Origin: a virus
IMG/VR virus record: IMGVR_UViG_3300008217_002745
Span: 1 to 24,959 of that record
DNA: 24,959 nucleotides
Direction: 5' to 3' (one strand)
Shown here piece by piece: positions 11,526 to 19,876 of the stretch. Made by a program: the position numbers and the translations under genes. Position 1 is the stretch's first letter. Every line of letters begins with the position of its first letter. The notes beneath the pieces were generated by a model. That model was not told the DNA's origin. It worked only from the letters and a program-made list of their open reading frames with translations, and did not search any database.

Positions 11526-12511
11526 GACAACCCCAGCAGAAGTCTAAGAGGCTCAAACTCTGGCTCACCAGAATCAGAAAGCAACGCTTCAAAATCCTTA
11601 GCCTGGAATTTCCTACCAGTAGAAGAAACGGTATACCAGGACCCACTTCTTTGAAGATGTCCCTCCGCTTCAAATTGTTTCAGTAAACCTGTGTAGGGAT
11701 TTAACCCCTCATCGTAAAGAAGCTCAAAATTACACTCCCTGAAGGGGATAGAAACTTTATTTTTGGTATTCCTAACTCTGCCGCTAATACCCACAACCAG
11801 CTTATGCTCATCTTTTAACAAATCACTAGTTTTATTAGAAATACATTTAAGATTAACTCCCAGATAATACTCTAATGATTTACCCCCCGCCGCCATGGTT
11901 TCAGGATTTCCAAACAGCATCCCCACTTTGTTGCGAATCTGGTTTATAACAACCAAAGCTACCTTGTGCTTTCTCATGAGGGGATTAATTTTACGAAGAC
12001 ACGCCCCCGTAGACTTCGCTCGAATAGCTCCCTGCATATTATTCCCCTCATAATTCTCAGCCTCATACTCCGCTTTTGAAGGAGAAACGGCGATGCTATC
12101 ATACACCACTACAATAGGGGTTTCCTGATCCGTCTCTCTAATTGCGGTGATTGTATCCTCAATAACTTGAAAACAATCTTCCAATGTGTCGGGAGCCGCA
12201 TAAATCAACTTGGTAGGATCAATTCCTAAATGAGCGGCAAACTCAGGATTGTAAGCATTTTCACTATCCACCATCATGGAATAATAGCCTTGAGCCTGCG
12301 CTTCCTTGAGAATGTGTGTACCAAAGACAGTCTTAGCGGTGGAAGCCTCACCGTGAAATTGGGTAATCATTCCGATAGGGACCCCATCTCCATACTTACC
12401 TGAAATAATCTTATTAAGAGCGTAGCTTCCCGTCCCAACAAACCCTAGGTCAGGGACTTGCTCTGATAACAACCCCGCGTTTTTCAATCGTTTTAAGACT
12501 GATTTATCCAT
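11522..12511 (-). CDS. RecA/UvsX-family recombinase, 329 aa
   Basis: Strand-exchange ATPase of the RecA superfamily. Visible parts: Walker A GEASTAKT (54-61), the catalytic Glu region VDSENAYNPEFAAHLG (81-96), Walker B IVVVYDS (133-139), and VVINQIRNKVGM (187-198) leading into the ssDNA-binding loop 2 region, then AAGGKSLEYY. The fold core is complete; the C-terminal 60 residues form a small separate domain. Walker A has Ala where RecA has Gly before the Lys. It would act in phage recombination and repair. AAGG lies just before ATG 12511. Its place inside a sugar operon is unusual. Confidence 0.9.
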   Translation of the reverse strand: MDKSVLKRLKNAGLLSEQVPDLGFVGTGSYALNKIISGKYGDGVPIGMITQFHGEASTAKTVFGTHILKEAQAQGYYSMMVDSENAYNPEFAAHLGIDPTKLIYAAPDTLEDCFQVIEDTITAIRETDQETPIVVVYDSIAVSPSKAEYEAENYEGNNMQGAIRAKSTGACLRKINPLMRKHKVALVVINQIRNKVGMLFGNPETMAAGGKSLEYYLGVNLKCISNKTSDLLKDEHKLVVGISGRVRNTKNKVSIPFRECNFELLYDEGLNPYTGLLKQFEAEGHLQRSGSWYTVSSTGRKFQAKDFEALLSDSGEPEFEPLRLLLGLS

Positions 12512-12514
12512 GCC

Positions 12515-13666
12515 TTATAATAGATCCTCGGACCCTTTTTGTTGGAAAAATAGGAGATTTTCTTGTATACGATCATGGTTCGGAGGGGGAAGGGTTCCAC
12601 TTTCTACCAACTCTTTCCCCAAAGCTAATGCCTTTTCATACTCACCCGTATAATAATAAGCAATAGATAAATCATCTTTAACTTTCCAATCATATACGTC
12701 GCGCTCTATGAACAACGAATCAGTCGCGGGATAGGGGATACCCAAAGCTCTCTCTCCATAAACCAAGGAAATGTGATAAAGCTCCTTCTTTCTGTAATAA
12801 CTTTGGATATCATGCAGGGGTTCCGCTCTAGTAGGTCTACACTGGTAGGCTATAAGAAGGTCACTGACCACCTCCTCCATTGAACACCCCAACTCTATTT
12901 TATACCTTCCTTTACGAAGAAGGAGCATATACTTCTCTTCATCCCATGTAGTAACCTCTAACCCTTTATTGACCGCTGCCAGGGCTCGGTCGTAGTCTTT
13001 TGCATCCGCATACGACTGCGCCAAATAGAACCAAGAACGTGAGTTTGTAGGGTCCTCTATTAAATCAGCTTCAAACAAAAGGGCATCTCTCTTGTACTTA
13101 TTACCCCTCTTACTCCGAGCCCCGTCGCCTCTTGGAATGTTACACATCGTAGGAAGGTAACGGCTAGTCTTATTCTCATCGGACCTACAATACTCATGAC
13201 AGACTCCCACCCACTCCCAAGAAAGTGTACCTTTAAAAAAGGTAGCTCGTTGATAATCCAGACCAGCATAACGGGTGAGTATAAAAGCCATGTCTTCCTC
13301 CATATAGGGCAACGAAGGCAGATCTTCCTCCCAAGCGACTCTCCCATCATTTAAGGGGGCTATTACCTCGTCCGCATCCAAGGTCATTAAATAATCAGCT
13401 TTTCCCTTAGCAAGCTTGAAGCATTCCGTTCTATTATACCCAAAGTTTACCCAAGGTCTTTCAAAAACATAACCCTCTAATTTATTGTCCTTAAAGTAGT
13501 TAAGAATTATTTCTTGCGTTCCATCGGATGATCCAGTATCACAAATATAATAAACATCAACCAAAGAACTAACACTAGAGAAAGCCCGAAGAATGACATC
13601 AGATTCATCCTTTACAATCATACATAGGGCTACAGTCTGTTTAGTGTCCTGTAGAGCCGAGGCCAC
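12515..13666 (-). CDS. Glycosyltransferase fused to TPR repeats, 383 aa
   Basis: The N-terminal half is a GT2-type GT-A domain: VALCMIVKDESDVILRAFSS, CDTGSSDGTQEII and the acidic motif LMTLDADEVIAP (about 93-104). The C-terminal half holds helical TPR-like repeats (SWFYLAQSYADAKDYDRALA; DLSIAYYYTGEYEKALALG). Such GT-TPR proteins are common in surface-glycan clusters. GTG 13666 is preferred: GAGGGG lies 5 bases upstream and the overlap with dUTPase is 26 bases, not 68 as from ATG 13708. Acceptor unknown; TPRs may bind a protein. Confidence 0.85.
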   Translation of the reverse strand: MASALQDTKQTVALCMIVKDESDVILRAFSSVSSLVDVYYICDTGSSDGTQEIILNYFKDNKLEGYVFERPWVNFGYNRTECFKLAKGKADYLMTLDADEVIAPLNDGRVAWEEDLPSLPYMEEDMAFILTRYAGLDYQRATFFKGTLSWEWVGVCHEYCRSDENKTSRYLPTMCNIPRGDGARSKRGNKYKRDALLFEADLIEDPTNSRSWFYLAQSYADAKDYDRALAAVNKGLEVTTWDEEKYMLLLRKGRYKIELGCSMEEVVSDLLIAYQCRPTRAEPLHDIQSYYRKKELYHISLVYGERALGIPYPATDSLFIERDVYDWKVKDDLSIAYYYTGEYEKALALGKELVESGTLPPPNHDRIQENLLFFQQKGSEDLL

Positions 13667-14069
13667 CCTTACCCCTCTCAGTCTCAGAAAGCTCCGTAAC
13701 AACATCAAAGTTTAGCTGATGTACCAAAGAAATCTCAAATTGAGCGATACGATCTCCTGCCTCAACACACGCAACATCCCTATTCCTATTATTATGAAGA
13801 ATTACTTTAATCTCTCCTCTATAATCCGAATCAATCTTGCCTGGAGCATTGGCTACCACCACCCCTCTAGAGGCCAACCCCGATCTAGAATAAATATCCC
13901 CCTTCCAATAACGAGGGATCTCCATTGCTAACCCAGTCCCTACCACCACAGTCTCCCCAGGGGGGATGTAAGCTGTTTCGACCGCATATAAATCATATGC
14001 CGCCGCAAACGGAGTACCCTTATGGGGAACTATAGCCTCCGGAACCAATTTTTTAATTTTTATTTTCAT
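13641..14069 (-). CDS. dut: dUTP diphosphatase, 142 aa
   Basis: Trimeric-type dUTPase, hydrolysing dUTP to dUMP and pyrophosphate and so keeping uracil out of phage DNA. All five motifs are visible: AAAYDLYA (23-30), SRSGLA (61-66), GKIDSDYRGEIKVILHN (77-93) with the catalytic Asp and Tyr, GDRIAQFEI, and the C-terminal RGKGGLGSTG. Length is typical. The ATG overlaps the upstream sugar-kinase stop by 4 bases, so it is co-translated within the sugar operon. Confidence 0.97.
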   Translation of the reverse strand: MKIKIKKLVPEAIVPHKGTPFAAAYDLYAVETAYIPPGETVVVGTGLAMEIPRYWKGDIYSRSGLASRGVVVANAPGKIDSDYRGEIKVILHNNRNRDVACVEAGDRIAQFEISLVHQLNFDVVTELSETERGKGGLGSTGH

Positions 14070-14812
14070 TGGGGAACCCCTACGCCTCTCTGTTGCACCA
14101 CTTTAGTGGCAGCGTCGTTTGCTTGGCTTATAGCATAATCAATATCGTGAGTTTGTAGGTATGCAGCTACAAGGAAAGCCAAGAAGGTATCCCCGGCACC
14201 CGCAACATCTTTAACTGGAACCCGTTCCCCTTTATATTGTTTACCGTTATGTTCACACCCCTGGGGCCCTAAGGTAGTAATTAGTTTCTCCTTTAATAGT
14301 TCCTTCATATCACTAGAAACATTAACCTTAGTTTCATGTGTATTAAGCTTAATGTAAGTTATGTTTTGTGCCCACTCCCCTAGCCTCTTTTTGGTATCTA
14401 AAAAGGTAAGAGAGTGGTTAAGAGAGATATAAGATATGTCCTCCTCAGATAAACACCCTTTATCATAATCCGAAATTATTATCGCATCATAGTGGTCGTA
14501 TTCTATATTCTCAACCACAAATCTAGAAAAAATATTATCATTTTCATCTACCCGAATAAACATATGGTTAGTTCTGTCGTCTACATATCTAATTTTCCTT
14601 GCCTTATCCCATCCAGGAGACGATAAAATTTCTACCTCCAGACTAGGATCCGCCTTTAATAAATTTTTATTAACGTTACCCGCCATCCCCATACTGCGAG
14701 TTTCGCTTCGCGGTATAAATACTGGAATAGGAGCCTCGGGGGACAAGCGTTCACAGTCCCCATAACGGAATATATCCCAACACGATTCGCCAATGATAAG
14801 AACTCTAGTCAT
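14066..14812 (-). CDS. PfkB-family kinase like the HldE heptose kinase domain, 248 aa
   Basis: Ribokinase-fold kinase. GDCERLSPEAPIPVF (about 18-32) is the signature of D-glycero-D-manno-heptose 7-phosphate kinases (HldE N-domain/HldA). The PfkB signature DVAGAGDTFLAFLVAAY (202-218) holds catalytic Asp208. ATP-site segment TTLGPQGCEHNG and the final NDAATKVVQQRGVGVP also fit. It is shorter than HldA (about 310 aa) and lacks the cytidylyltransferase half of HldE. No heptose isomerase or phosphatase is in the window, so it may use a host intermediate or another sugar phosphate. Confidence 0.85.
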   Translation of the reverse strand: MTRVLIIGESCWDIFRYGDCERLSPEAPIPVFIPRSETRSMGMAGNVNKNLLKADPSLEVEILSSPGWDKARKIRYVDDRTNHMFIRVDENDNIFSRFVVENIEYDHYDAIIISDYDKGCLSEEDISYISLNHSLTFLDTKKRLGEWAQNITYIKLNTHETKVNVSSDMKELLKEKLITTLGPQGCEHNGKQYKGERVPVKDVAGAGDTFLAFLVAAYLQTHDIDYAISQANDAATKVVQQRGVGVPQ

Positions 14813-14814
14813 AA

Positions 14815-15768
14815 TTAACTGTTACTATACACCTTTAATGAGGGCTCAAGCATCCTGTATGCCGCTAGTAATTCCTTTATACCATCTTCTAATGTATACT
14901 GTGGTTCCCACCCCAAACTTTCCAGTTTAGCATTAGACACCAAGTAATCTCTTTTATCCGGGTCAGAAGCAAGTGTATCAGATTTTATAGAGAGAGGAAC
15001 AAACTCCGAAATCATCTGTGCTAACTCCATTTTAGTAAGATTAGCATTACTTAAGCCCACATTGTAAACTTCCCCAGCCATAACTTTATAATCTTGTATA
15101 GCTTTAATAAAGACATTCGCTACATCTCGAACATGAATATAATTGCGTCGGAAATATTCTTCAAACAACACAATGTACTTATCCGAAAATGCCTTATAAG
15201 TAAAATCATTAACGAGCAAGTCTAATCTCATACGAGGTGATACACCAAAAACGGTCGCCAATCTGAGAGCAACGCCTCCCTTTTTCAAAATTAATTTTTC
15301 CGAGTCACACTTAGTCTGTCCATACAAACTGATAGGATTCAGAGGAGTTTCCTCGGTGCAATATTCATCTTTAGCTCCGATTCCATAGCCACTGTTAGTA
15401 TTAGGATAAATAATCTTAGTTGAATACTTTTTGTATTTTAAAATGGTTTCTATTTGAGCAACATTAGTCTTAGCTGCTAAATCTGGTTGAGCATCACAAG
15501 CAGGGAACCCCACTATAGCGGCCAAGGGAATGATAACATCGGCTGCTTCAACATACCGACGCAGTAACGACGAATCATTTACATCTCCCCTCACAAACTC
15601 AAACTTCTCATTTATAAAATGATTTAAAAAGGGGGTCTGATTGTGAAGTAAGTTATCTAAAACGATGAGTTTATCAAACTTTAATGAACTGTTAGTTAGC
15701 AGTTTATCCACTAAAACAGAACCGATATACCCCGCACCCCCCGTAATTAGAATAGTCCCCTCACTCAT
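14815..15768 (-). CDS. NAD-dependent sugar epimerase/dehydratase (extended SDR), 317 aa
   Basis: Rossmann enzyme of the extended SDR family. NAD site GGAGYIGS near residue 10; PLAAIVG; active site Ser region NTNSGYG; catalytic pair YGQTK (Tyr-x3-Lys); ALRLATVFGVS; and RNYIHVRDVANVF, typical of nucleotide-sugar epimerases. It acts on a nucleotide sugar in the cytoplasm; the exact sugar cannot be assigned. ATG 15768 is preferred over 15774 because GGGGA lies at good spacing. It overlaps the upstream gene by 8 bases. Confidence 0.88.
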   Translation of the reverse strand: MSEGTILITGGAGYIGSVLVDKLLTNSSLKFDKLIVLDNLLHNQTPFLNHFINEKFEFVRGDVNDSSLLRRYVEAADVIIPLAAIVGFPACDAQPDLAAKTNVAQIETILKYKKYSTKIIYPNTNSGYGIGAKDEYCTEETPLNPISLYGQTKCDSEKLILKKGGVALRLATVFGVSPRMRLDLLVNDFTYKAFSDKYIVLFEEYFRRNYIHVRDVANVFIKAIQDYKVMAGEVYNVGLSNANLTKMELAQMISEFVPLSIKSDTLASDPDKRDYLVSNAKLESLGWEPQYTLEDGIKELLAAYRMLEPSLKVYSNS

Positions 15769-16189
15769 TATCATTTCCCCAACTGACTTCCCAATCTTTA
15801 AAATCTACGCCTAAACAATCAATCTTGTAGTCCTGACGACCCCCAACCTGCTCCTGAATTTTGTTTTTAGCTGTATTACGAATACCATTCAAACCATGAG
15901 TTAACTCTAAATTGTTACCTTCCTTTATACCCTTACGGTAATTGGCTTCATTATGCCAAATATGAAGATTCATCTGGGATAATACAACAATAGCACGAAT
16001 AGTGTCTGCGGTTATTTGGATATCTCCTCCCGAATCTGTTCCGCCCCGCATTGCCATATCAATATCATGTAGAATATCCTCAATCTCCACAGCGTATTCC
16101 TCCTTATGATCAGGGATAAATACTTCCTTAAGCTGGACTATAGATAGTCTGTCAATTAACTCCGACAAAGTAGGTAAATAGCGTCTCAT
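15761..16189 (-). CDS. Helical protein of the sugar operon, possibly DUF4254-like, 142 aa
   Basis: Begins LPTLSELIDRLSIVQLKEVF and continues with helices; about residues 65-120 (VVLSQMNLHIWHNEANYRKG, later RNTAKNKIQEQVGGRQDYKID) resemble DUF4254, a small helical family found beside LPS glycosyltransferase genes. The WHNE and R-N positions are the best points of match. No enzymatic motif is seen. It lies between the DegT-fold enzyme and an epimerase, overlapping both, so a role in the same glycan pathway is likely. Family call is tentative. Confidence 0.5.
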   Translation of the reverse strand: MRRYLPTLSELIDRLSIVQLKEVFIPDHKEEYAVEIEDILHDIDMAMRGGTDSGGDIQITADTIRAIVVLSQMNLHIWHNEANYRKGIKEGNNLELTHGLNGIRNTAKNKIQEQVGGRQDYKIDCLGVDFKDWEVSWGNDNE

Positions 16190-17355
16190 GATGTAGCAGT
16201 CTCCGTGGTGATCTCGGAAAGATCAGAAGAAGCTAAAGTTTCAAAATATTCTAAAAGAGTATCCTCAATATAAGTAACATCCGACGTTGATAAATAATGA
16301 TGAACCCCAAGATGAATGCCAAACTCGCCAATGTACTCCGCATTCGGGAAATCTCCAAGAGCGTGCCCCATAAACTCAAAAGCTTTATGCTGAGTAGGGA
16401 TGCACCCAAAATTTCTCTTCCACTGAATGCCCTTCTCATCTAGGAGATTGCACAAATCCTTAATCGACCTACCGTGTTTTAAAGTGATAGAAAACCCATG
16501 AGGACATACAGTGACGCCGTTCGGTTCTTGGGAAAACCAAGCATAAGGTTTATACTGGTCCAACGATAACATTAATCTCCTAAGGAATTTTTTACGTTTA
16601 CTAAAGGTATGCCAAAAATAAGCAACCCCCTCCAAGCCGATAGATGCCTCCAGATCGTTCATTTTAGAATTATACCCTACCCTAAGATGATCAAAGTAGA
16701 GAGACCCCTCTTCCCTACCATGATTACGGGTACACCCTACGGACTTAGCCACAACTTCATTGTTGGTGGAAACCATTCCGCCCTCGCCACAGTTAATGAG
16801 GTGCGCCGTATAAAAACTAAAAGCTGCCCCATCGCTCAGATTGCCGACATATTCCCCATTATACTTAGCCCCGTGTGCCTCGCAAGCATCCTCAAAGACC
16901 AACAAATCATATCGCGTAGCAATATCCTTAATAACCTCCATATCACAAGGAAGGCCCATAGTATGAACAACTAAAATAGCCCTAGTCTTTTTTGTAATAG
17001 CTGCTTCAATTTTAGAAGGATCAATATTTAAGGTTTCTTTTTCAACATCTACAAACACAGGAGTGAGCCCCGCAGCTAAAACAGCATTAGAGGTAGCAAT
17101 GAAGCTGAGAGCAGGAACGATTATTTCATCACCTCTCTGGGCTCCAAAAGCATAAACTGAGGAAATTAAATTTATAACAGCATCCGTACCAGAACTAACA
17201 GCCTTATTATGTTGATAGTTAAAAAGATCCCCCCAGTTAGACTCAAACTTCTTCACCAAAGGTCCAGCAGTTACCCAATTAGTCTTGAGACAACTCTCTA
17301 CGTAGGTTTTAGCCGCAGGGCCTAAACGTAACTCTCCAAAATTAATTTTGAACAT
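16186..17355 (-). CDS. DegT/DnrJ-fold PLP enzyme of the ColD/RfbH dehydratase type, 389 aa
   Basis: Sugar aminotransferase fold: SSGTDAVINL (54-63) for phosphate binding, EDACEAHGA (155-163) with Asp156 for the pyridine nitrogen, and FSFYTAHLINCGEGG (179-193). In ordinary members the Lys that bonds PLP lies five residues before GEGG; here it is His185. That swap marks the 3-dehydratases ColD (His188) and RfbH/AscC, which remove the C3 hydroxyl of 4-keto-6-deoxy sugars. Length equals ColD (388 aa as I recall). There is no RfbH-type Fe-S Cys set evident. ATG 17355 has GGAG upstream; a longer frame to 17574 overlaps the previous gene and is rejected. Confidence 0.85.
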   Translation of the reverse strand: MFKINFGELRLGPAAKTYVESCLKTNWVTAGPLVKKFESNWGDLFNYQHNKAVSSGTDAVINLISSVYAFGAQRGDEIIVPALSFIATSNAVLAAGLTPVFVDVEKETLNIDPSKIEAAITKKTRAILVVHTMGLPCDMEVIKDIATRYDLLVFEDACEAHGAKYNGEYVGNLSDGAAFSFYTAHLINCGEGGMVSTNNEVVAKSVGCTRNHGREEGSLYFDHLRVGYNSKMNDLEASIGLEGVAYFWHTFSKRKKFLRRLMLSLDQYKPYAWFSQEPNGVTVCPHGFSITLKHGRSIKDLCNLLDEKGIQWKRNFGCIPTQHKAFEFMGHALGDFPNAEYIGEFGIHLGVHHYLSTSDVTYIEDTLLEYFETLASSDLSEITTETATS

Positions 17356-18118
17356 GTTCTTCTCCAAATCTCTTTTCCCAAACCTTCGGAGAGACTTTCC
17401 AGTTTTCAAAATCAATCTTAATCCTGCTAGATTGATCTTGAGAATACATGGAGTTCCACAACGGTAGATCATTTTCTCTATAAGCTCTCCCCACAGGAGC
17501 CCACTCTGCCGAGTGAATATCCCACGTACAACGCAATACCTCCGAAGGGGACAAACTAAAATAACCTCCATCATTTTGAAAACGGAAAGCTAAATCATGA
17601 TTACACATATTTAGATGCTCATATCTACAGTCCCAACCCCCCAACTCTTTAAAATAAGCGAGGTCATACATAGCAACAGGGGCAATTTGGTAATCCTTAG
17701 GAACGCCTGGGAGACGCAGATCCGCATGAGTCCAAGCTGTCCAGTAGGAGTTATCAGGGAAGTTGTTCCCCTCACTATAACGCATAACTACTCCACATTT
17801 AGGAGTGCTAGCTTCTTCTAAAACTGTCACCGCCTCCGATAGAGAATTTCCTATAAAAACCCCATCATCCGAGGCCCAGGTTATATATCTGCCTGTGGCA
17901 TGTGACACCCCAATTTGGGCCGCTCTAGCAGGAGCCCCATAGTCTTGATAAAAAGAAAAATTATCAACTTCCTTTAGTTCAGCAGGAATCTCTCCCGGAC
18001 CAACTATTATCATCTCAAAAGAGTACTCTCCAATAGCCGCAACCGCAGAATCATAAAGAATCTTCCAGTTATGATGACGTATTCCTGGTAAAACTATAGA
18101 TAAATCAAATTTCGACAC
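17342..18118 (-). CDS. GT-A-type glycosyltransferase-like protein (paralog 1), 258 aa
   Basis: Starts at GTG 18118, with AGGAG 8 bases upstream. FDLSIVLPGIRHHNW opens the fold; YITWASDDGVFIG (about 75-87) is the likely acidic donor/metal motif; YFKELGGWDCRYEHLN and a DLAFRFQNDGG segment follow, as in GT2 enzymes (GGWD is common there). The C-terminus ends with WEKRFG. It is clearly related to the next gene upstream and to the partial gene at the right edge. Donor and acceptor unknown. It overlaps neighbours by 14 bases on each side. Confidence 0.8.
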   Translation of the reverse strand: MSKFDLSIVLPGIRHHNWKILYDSAVAAIGEYSFEMIIVGPGEIPAELKEVDNFSFYQDYGAPARAAQIGVSHATGRYITWASDDGVFIGNSLSEAVTVLEEASTPKCGVVMRYSEGNNFPDNSYWTAWTHADLRLPGVPKDYQIAPVAMYDLAYFKELGGWDCRYEHLNMCNHDLAFRFQNDGGYFSLSPSEVLRCTWDIHSAEWAPVGRAYRENDLPLWNSMYSQDQSSRIKIDFENWKVSPKVWEKRFGEEHVQN

Positions 18119-18899
18119 GGCCAAATCTCCTAGTCCATATAGCAGGGGACTGTCGCCAGTTATCCCTATCAATTATAGAAGATATAGAATCAGAACTTTC
18201 ATAAGTTTTTCTAAATAAAGGTTCATCATGCAAAGTTTGAGCATCGTGAATAGGAGCATGGTCCCCAGACCTCCCTGGCATATGCCCACAGTCTAAGAGA
18301 GGAACCCTGGACATAATCGCCTGAGCCCCATCAGCTTGGGCTCTCATAGCTAGGTCAGTATGGCTCATAAAGGTGCCTTCATATTTACAATCCCACCCTC
18401 CTAACTTTTCAAAGTAGGATCTCTCCATAATGGCTACATTAAAAAGCCACCAATCAATATTTGCACTGCTTACGTTGGTACAGGGGGAGCCACAAATTTT
18501 AAAATAATCATCATGTTGCAAAGGCTTCGCAGAGGCTCCTTCGCCTTCAAAATATTTAGACACTACGATTGTTCTCGCATCTACGTAGCACTCCTCAAAA
18601 AAGTCTATATTCTTATCCAGGGCCCCTGGGAGAAAAACCGCATCATCGGCAGTCCAGGTTATAAGGGAACCTTCACAGAAGGTAGAGGCTATGCAGGACG
18701 CTCTAACGGGGGATCCCCAATCTTTCACATGCTTGACGTTGTCTAATCCTTCCAGGTCAGCAGGAAGAGAATAAGGGCTTCCTATAACTAACTCAAATGA
18801 CCTGGAAGTGGAGGCCAAAATGGACTCATACACTTGAAGCCATCTATCTTTCCTAATACCAGGAAGAACTATAGAGATGTGCGGACCAGAAGATGTCAT
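18105..18899 (-). CDS. GT-A-type glycosyltransferase-like protein (paralog 2), 264 aa
   Basis: Same plan as its downstream neighbour: ISIVLPGIRKDRWLQVYESI, LITWTADDAVFLPG as the acidic motif, YFEKLGGWDCKYEGTFMSHTD, and a C-terminal WTRRFG. Unlike paralog 1 it has GRSGDHAPIHDAQTLHDEPL near the C-terminus, which is nearly repeated in the partial gene at 24718-24959. No membrane segment. Role in glycan assembly is inferred from fold and operon. ATG 18899 overlaps the upstream stop by 4 bases. Confidence 0.82.
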   Translation of the reverse strand: MTSSGPHISIVLPGIRKDRWLQVYESILASTSRSFELVIGSPYSLPADLEGLDNVKHVKDWGSPVRASCIASTFCEGSLITWTADDAVFLPGALDKNIDFFEECYVDARTIVVSKYFEGEGASAKPLQHDDYFKICGSPCTNVSSANIDWWLFNVAIMERSYFEKLGGWDCKYEGTFMSHTDLAMRAQADGAQAIMSRVPLLDCGHMPGRSGDHAPIHDAQTLHDEPLFRKTYESSDSISSIIDRDNWRQSPAIWTRRFGRVEI

Positions 18900-19876
18900 A
18901 CCATATACTCTATAACTTCGTCTATGGACTCTTCCAATGAGATTCTAGCCTTAAACCCCAACAATTTGTAGGCTTTAGATACATCAGGAACTCTATAAGC
19001 TACATCATATTTATAAGGAGTGTCACACACATAAGAAAAGGGTTTCTCAGGGTTAAGCCGATCCCACACCATGTTAGCCAGTTCCAAAACTGTGGTGGGG
19101 GTGGATACTGAGATGTTAAAGTCCTCGTTAATGGCGGCATTCGATTCCAACGCGATACGAATCCCTCTAGCTATATCCTTTCCGTTGGTGTAGCACCTCA
19201 CCTGTTTCCCACTCCCTAAAATATGAAGAGGCTCTTGACCCTTCATCACTTTATTAACTAAATCAGGAAGAACATGACTCATCATCAATTCAATGTTTCC
19301 GCTAGTAATTGCTTCTTCCTTAATAGATTTTTCTTCCCCCACACCTACACAATTAAAAGGACGAATAATAGTGTAAGGAAGTTTATACTGTTCCCACGCT
19401 CCTTTTGCAAAATATTCCGTAGATAACTTTTGAAAACCATAAGTACTTAGAGGAGGGGGTATGTGAGTTGCCAACTCCTCCCTAGTGGGAAAAGTTCTCG
19501 TGCTTTCATAGACCATAGAACTAGAGAGAACCACTACTCGTCGCATTTTATCATGAACAGCCTGATCAAAAGTATTAGCAATAATACGTTCGTTATGAGA
19601 AATAAGATCATAAGCATACTTATGGAAATAACTAATCCCCCCAATCATGGCAGCCCCCGCTACCATATAATCTGTTTTAGCAACTTTGGGAAAACTCTGA
19701 GAAAGATCATGCTCTACCAAGGTAAAAGATGGGTGGCTATCGTGGGGTCGTGAAACTTTGCCATACTTAGAGAAGTTATCTATCCCAAGTACCTCCCATC
19801 CATGGTTAAGAAGCTCCAAACACAGGTAACTTCCTATAAATCCTTGAGAGCCAGTAACTGTAATCGTTTTACTCAT
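18896..19876 (-). CDS. NAD-dependent nucleotide-sugar epimerase (extended SDR), 326 aa
   Basis: TGSQGFIGSYL (about 8-18) is the NAD-binding loop, AGAAMIGGISYF follows, SSSMVYE carries the active-site Ser, and YGFQK the Tyr/Lys pair. IIRPFNCVG and YTNGKDIARGI are typical of UDP-glucose 4-epimerase and GDP-sugar epimerase relatives. The substrate cannot be fixed; a hexose epimerisation feeding the adjoining glycosyltransferases is likely. Start and stop both overlap neighbours by 4 bases. Confidence 0.88.
   Translation of the reverse strand: MSKTITVTGSQGFIGSYLCLELLNHGWEVLGIDNFSKYGKVSRPHDSHPSFTLVEHDLSQSFPKVAKTDYMVAGAAMIGGISYFHKYAYDLISHNERIIANTFDQAVHDKMRRVVVLSSSMVYESTRTFPTREELATHIPPPLSTYGFQKLSTEYFAKGAWEQYKLPYTIIRPFNCVGVGEEKSIKEEAITSGNIELMMSHVLPDLVNKVMKGQEPLHILGSGKQVRCYTNGKDIARGIRIALESNAAINEDFNISVSTPTTVLELANMVWDRLNPEKPFSYVCDTPYKYDVAYRVPDVSKAYKLLGFKARISLEESIDEVIEYMV

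Noticed and set aside
13667-13708. ATG start at 13708 for the GT-TPR gene
   Set aside because: GTG 13666 has a good ribosome site and avoids a long overlap with dUTPase; the extra residues are not part of the GT fold.
17356-17574. N-terminal extension of the ColD-like enzyme by 73 residues
   Set aside because: The extra part overlaps the glycosyltransferase gene, has no family match, and ATG 17355 has a GGAG site.
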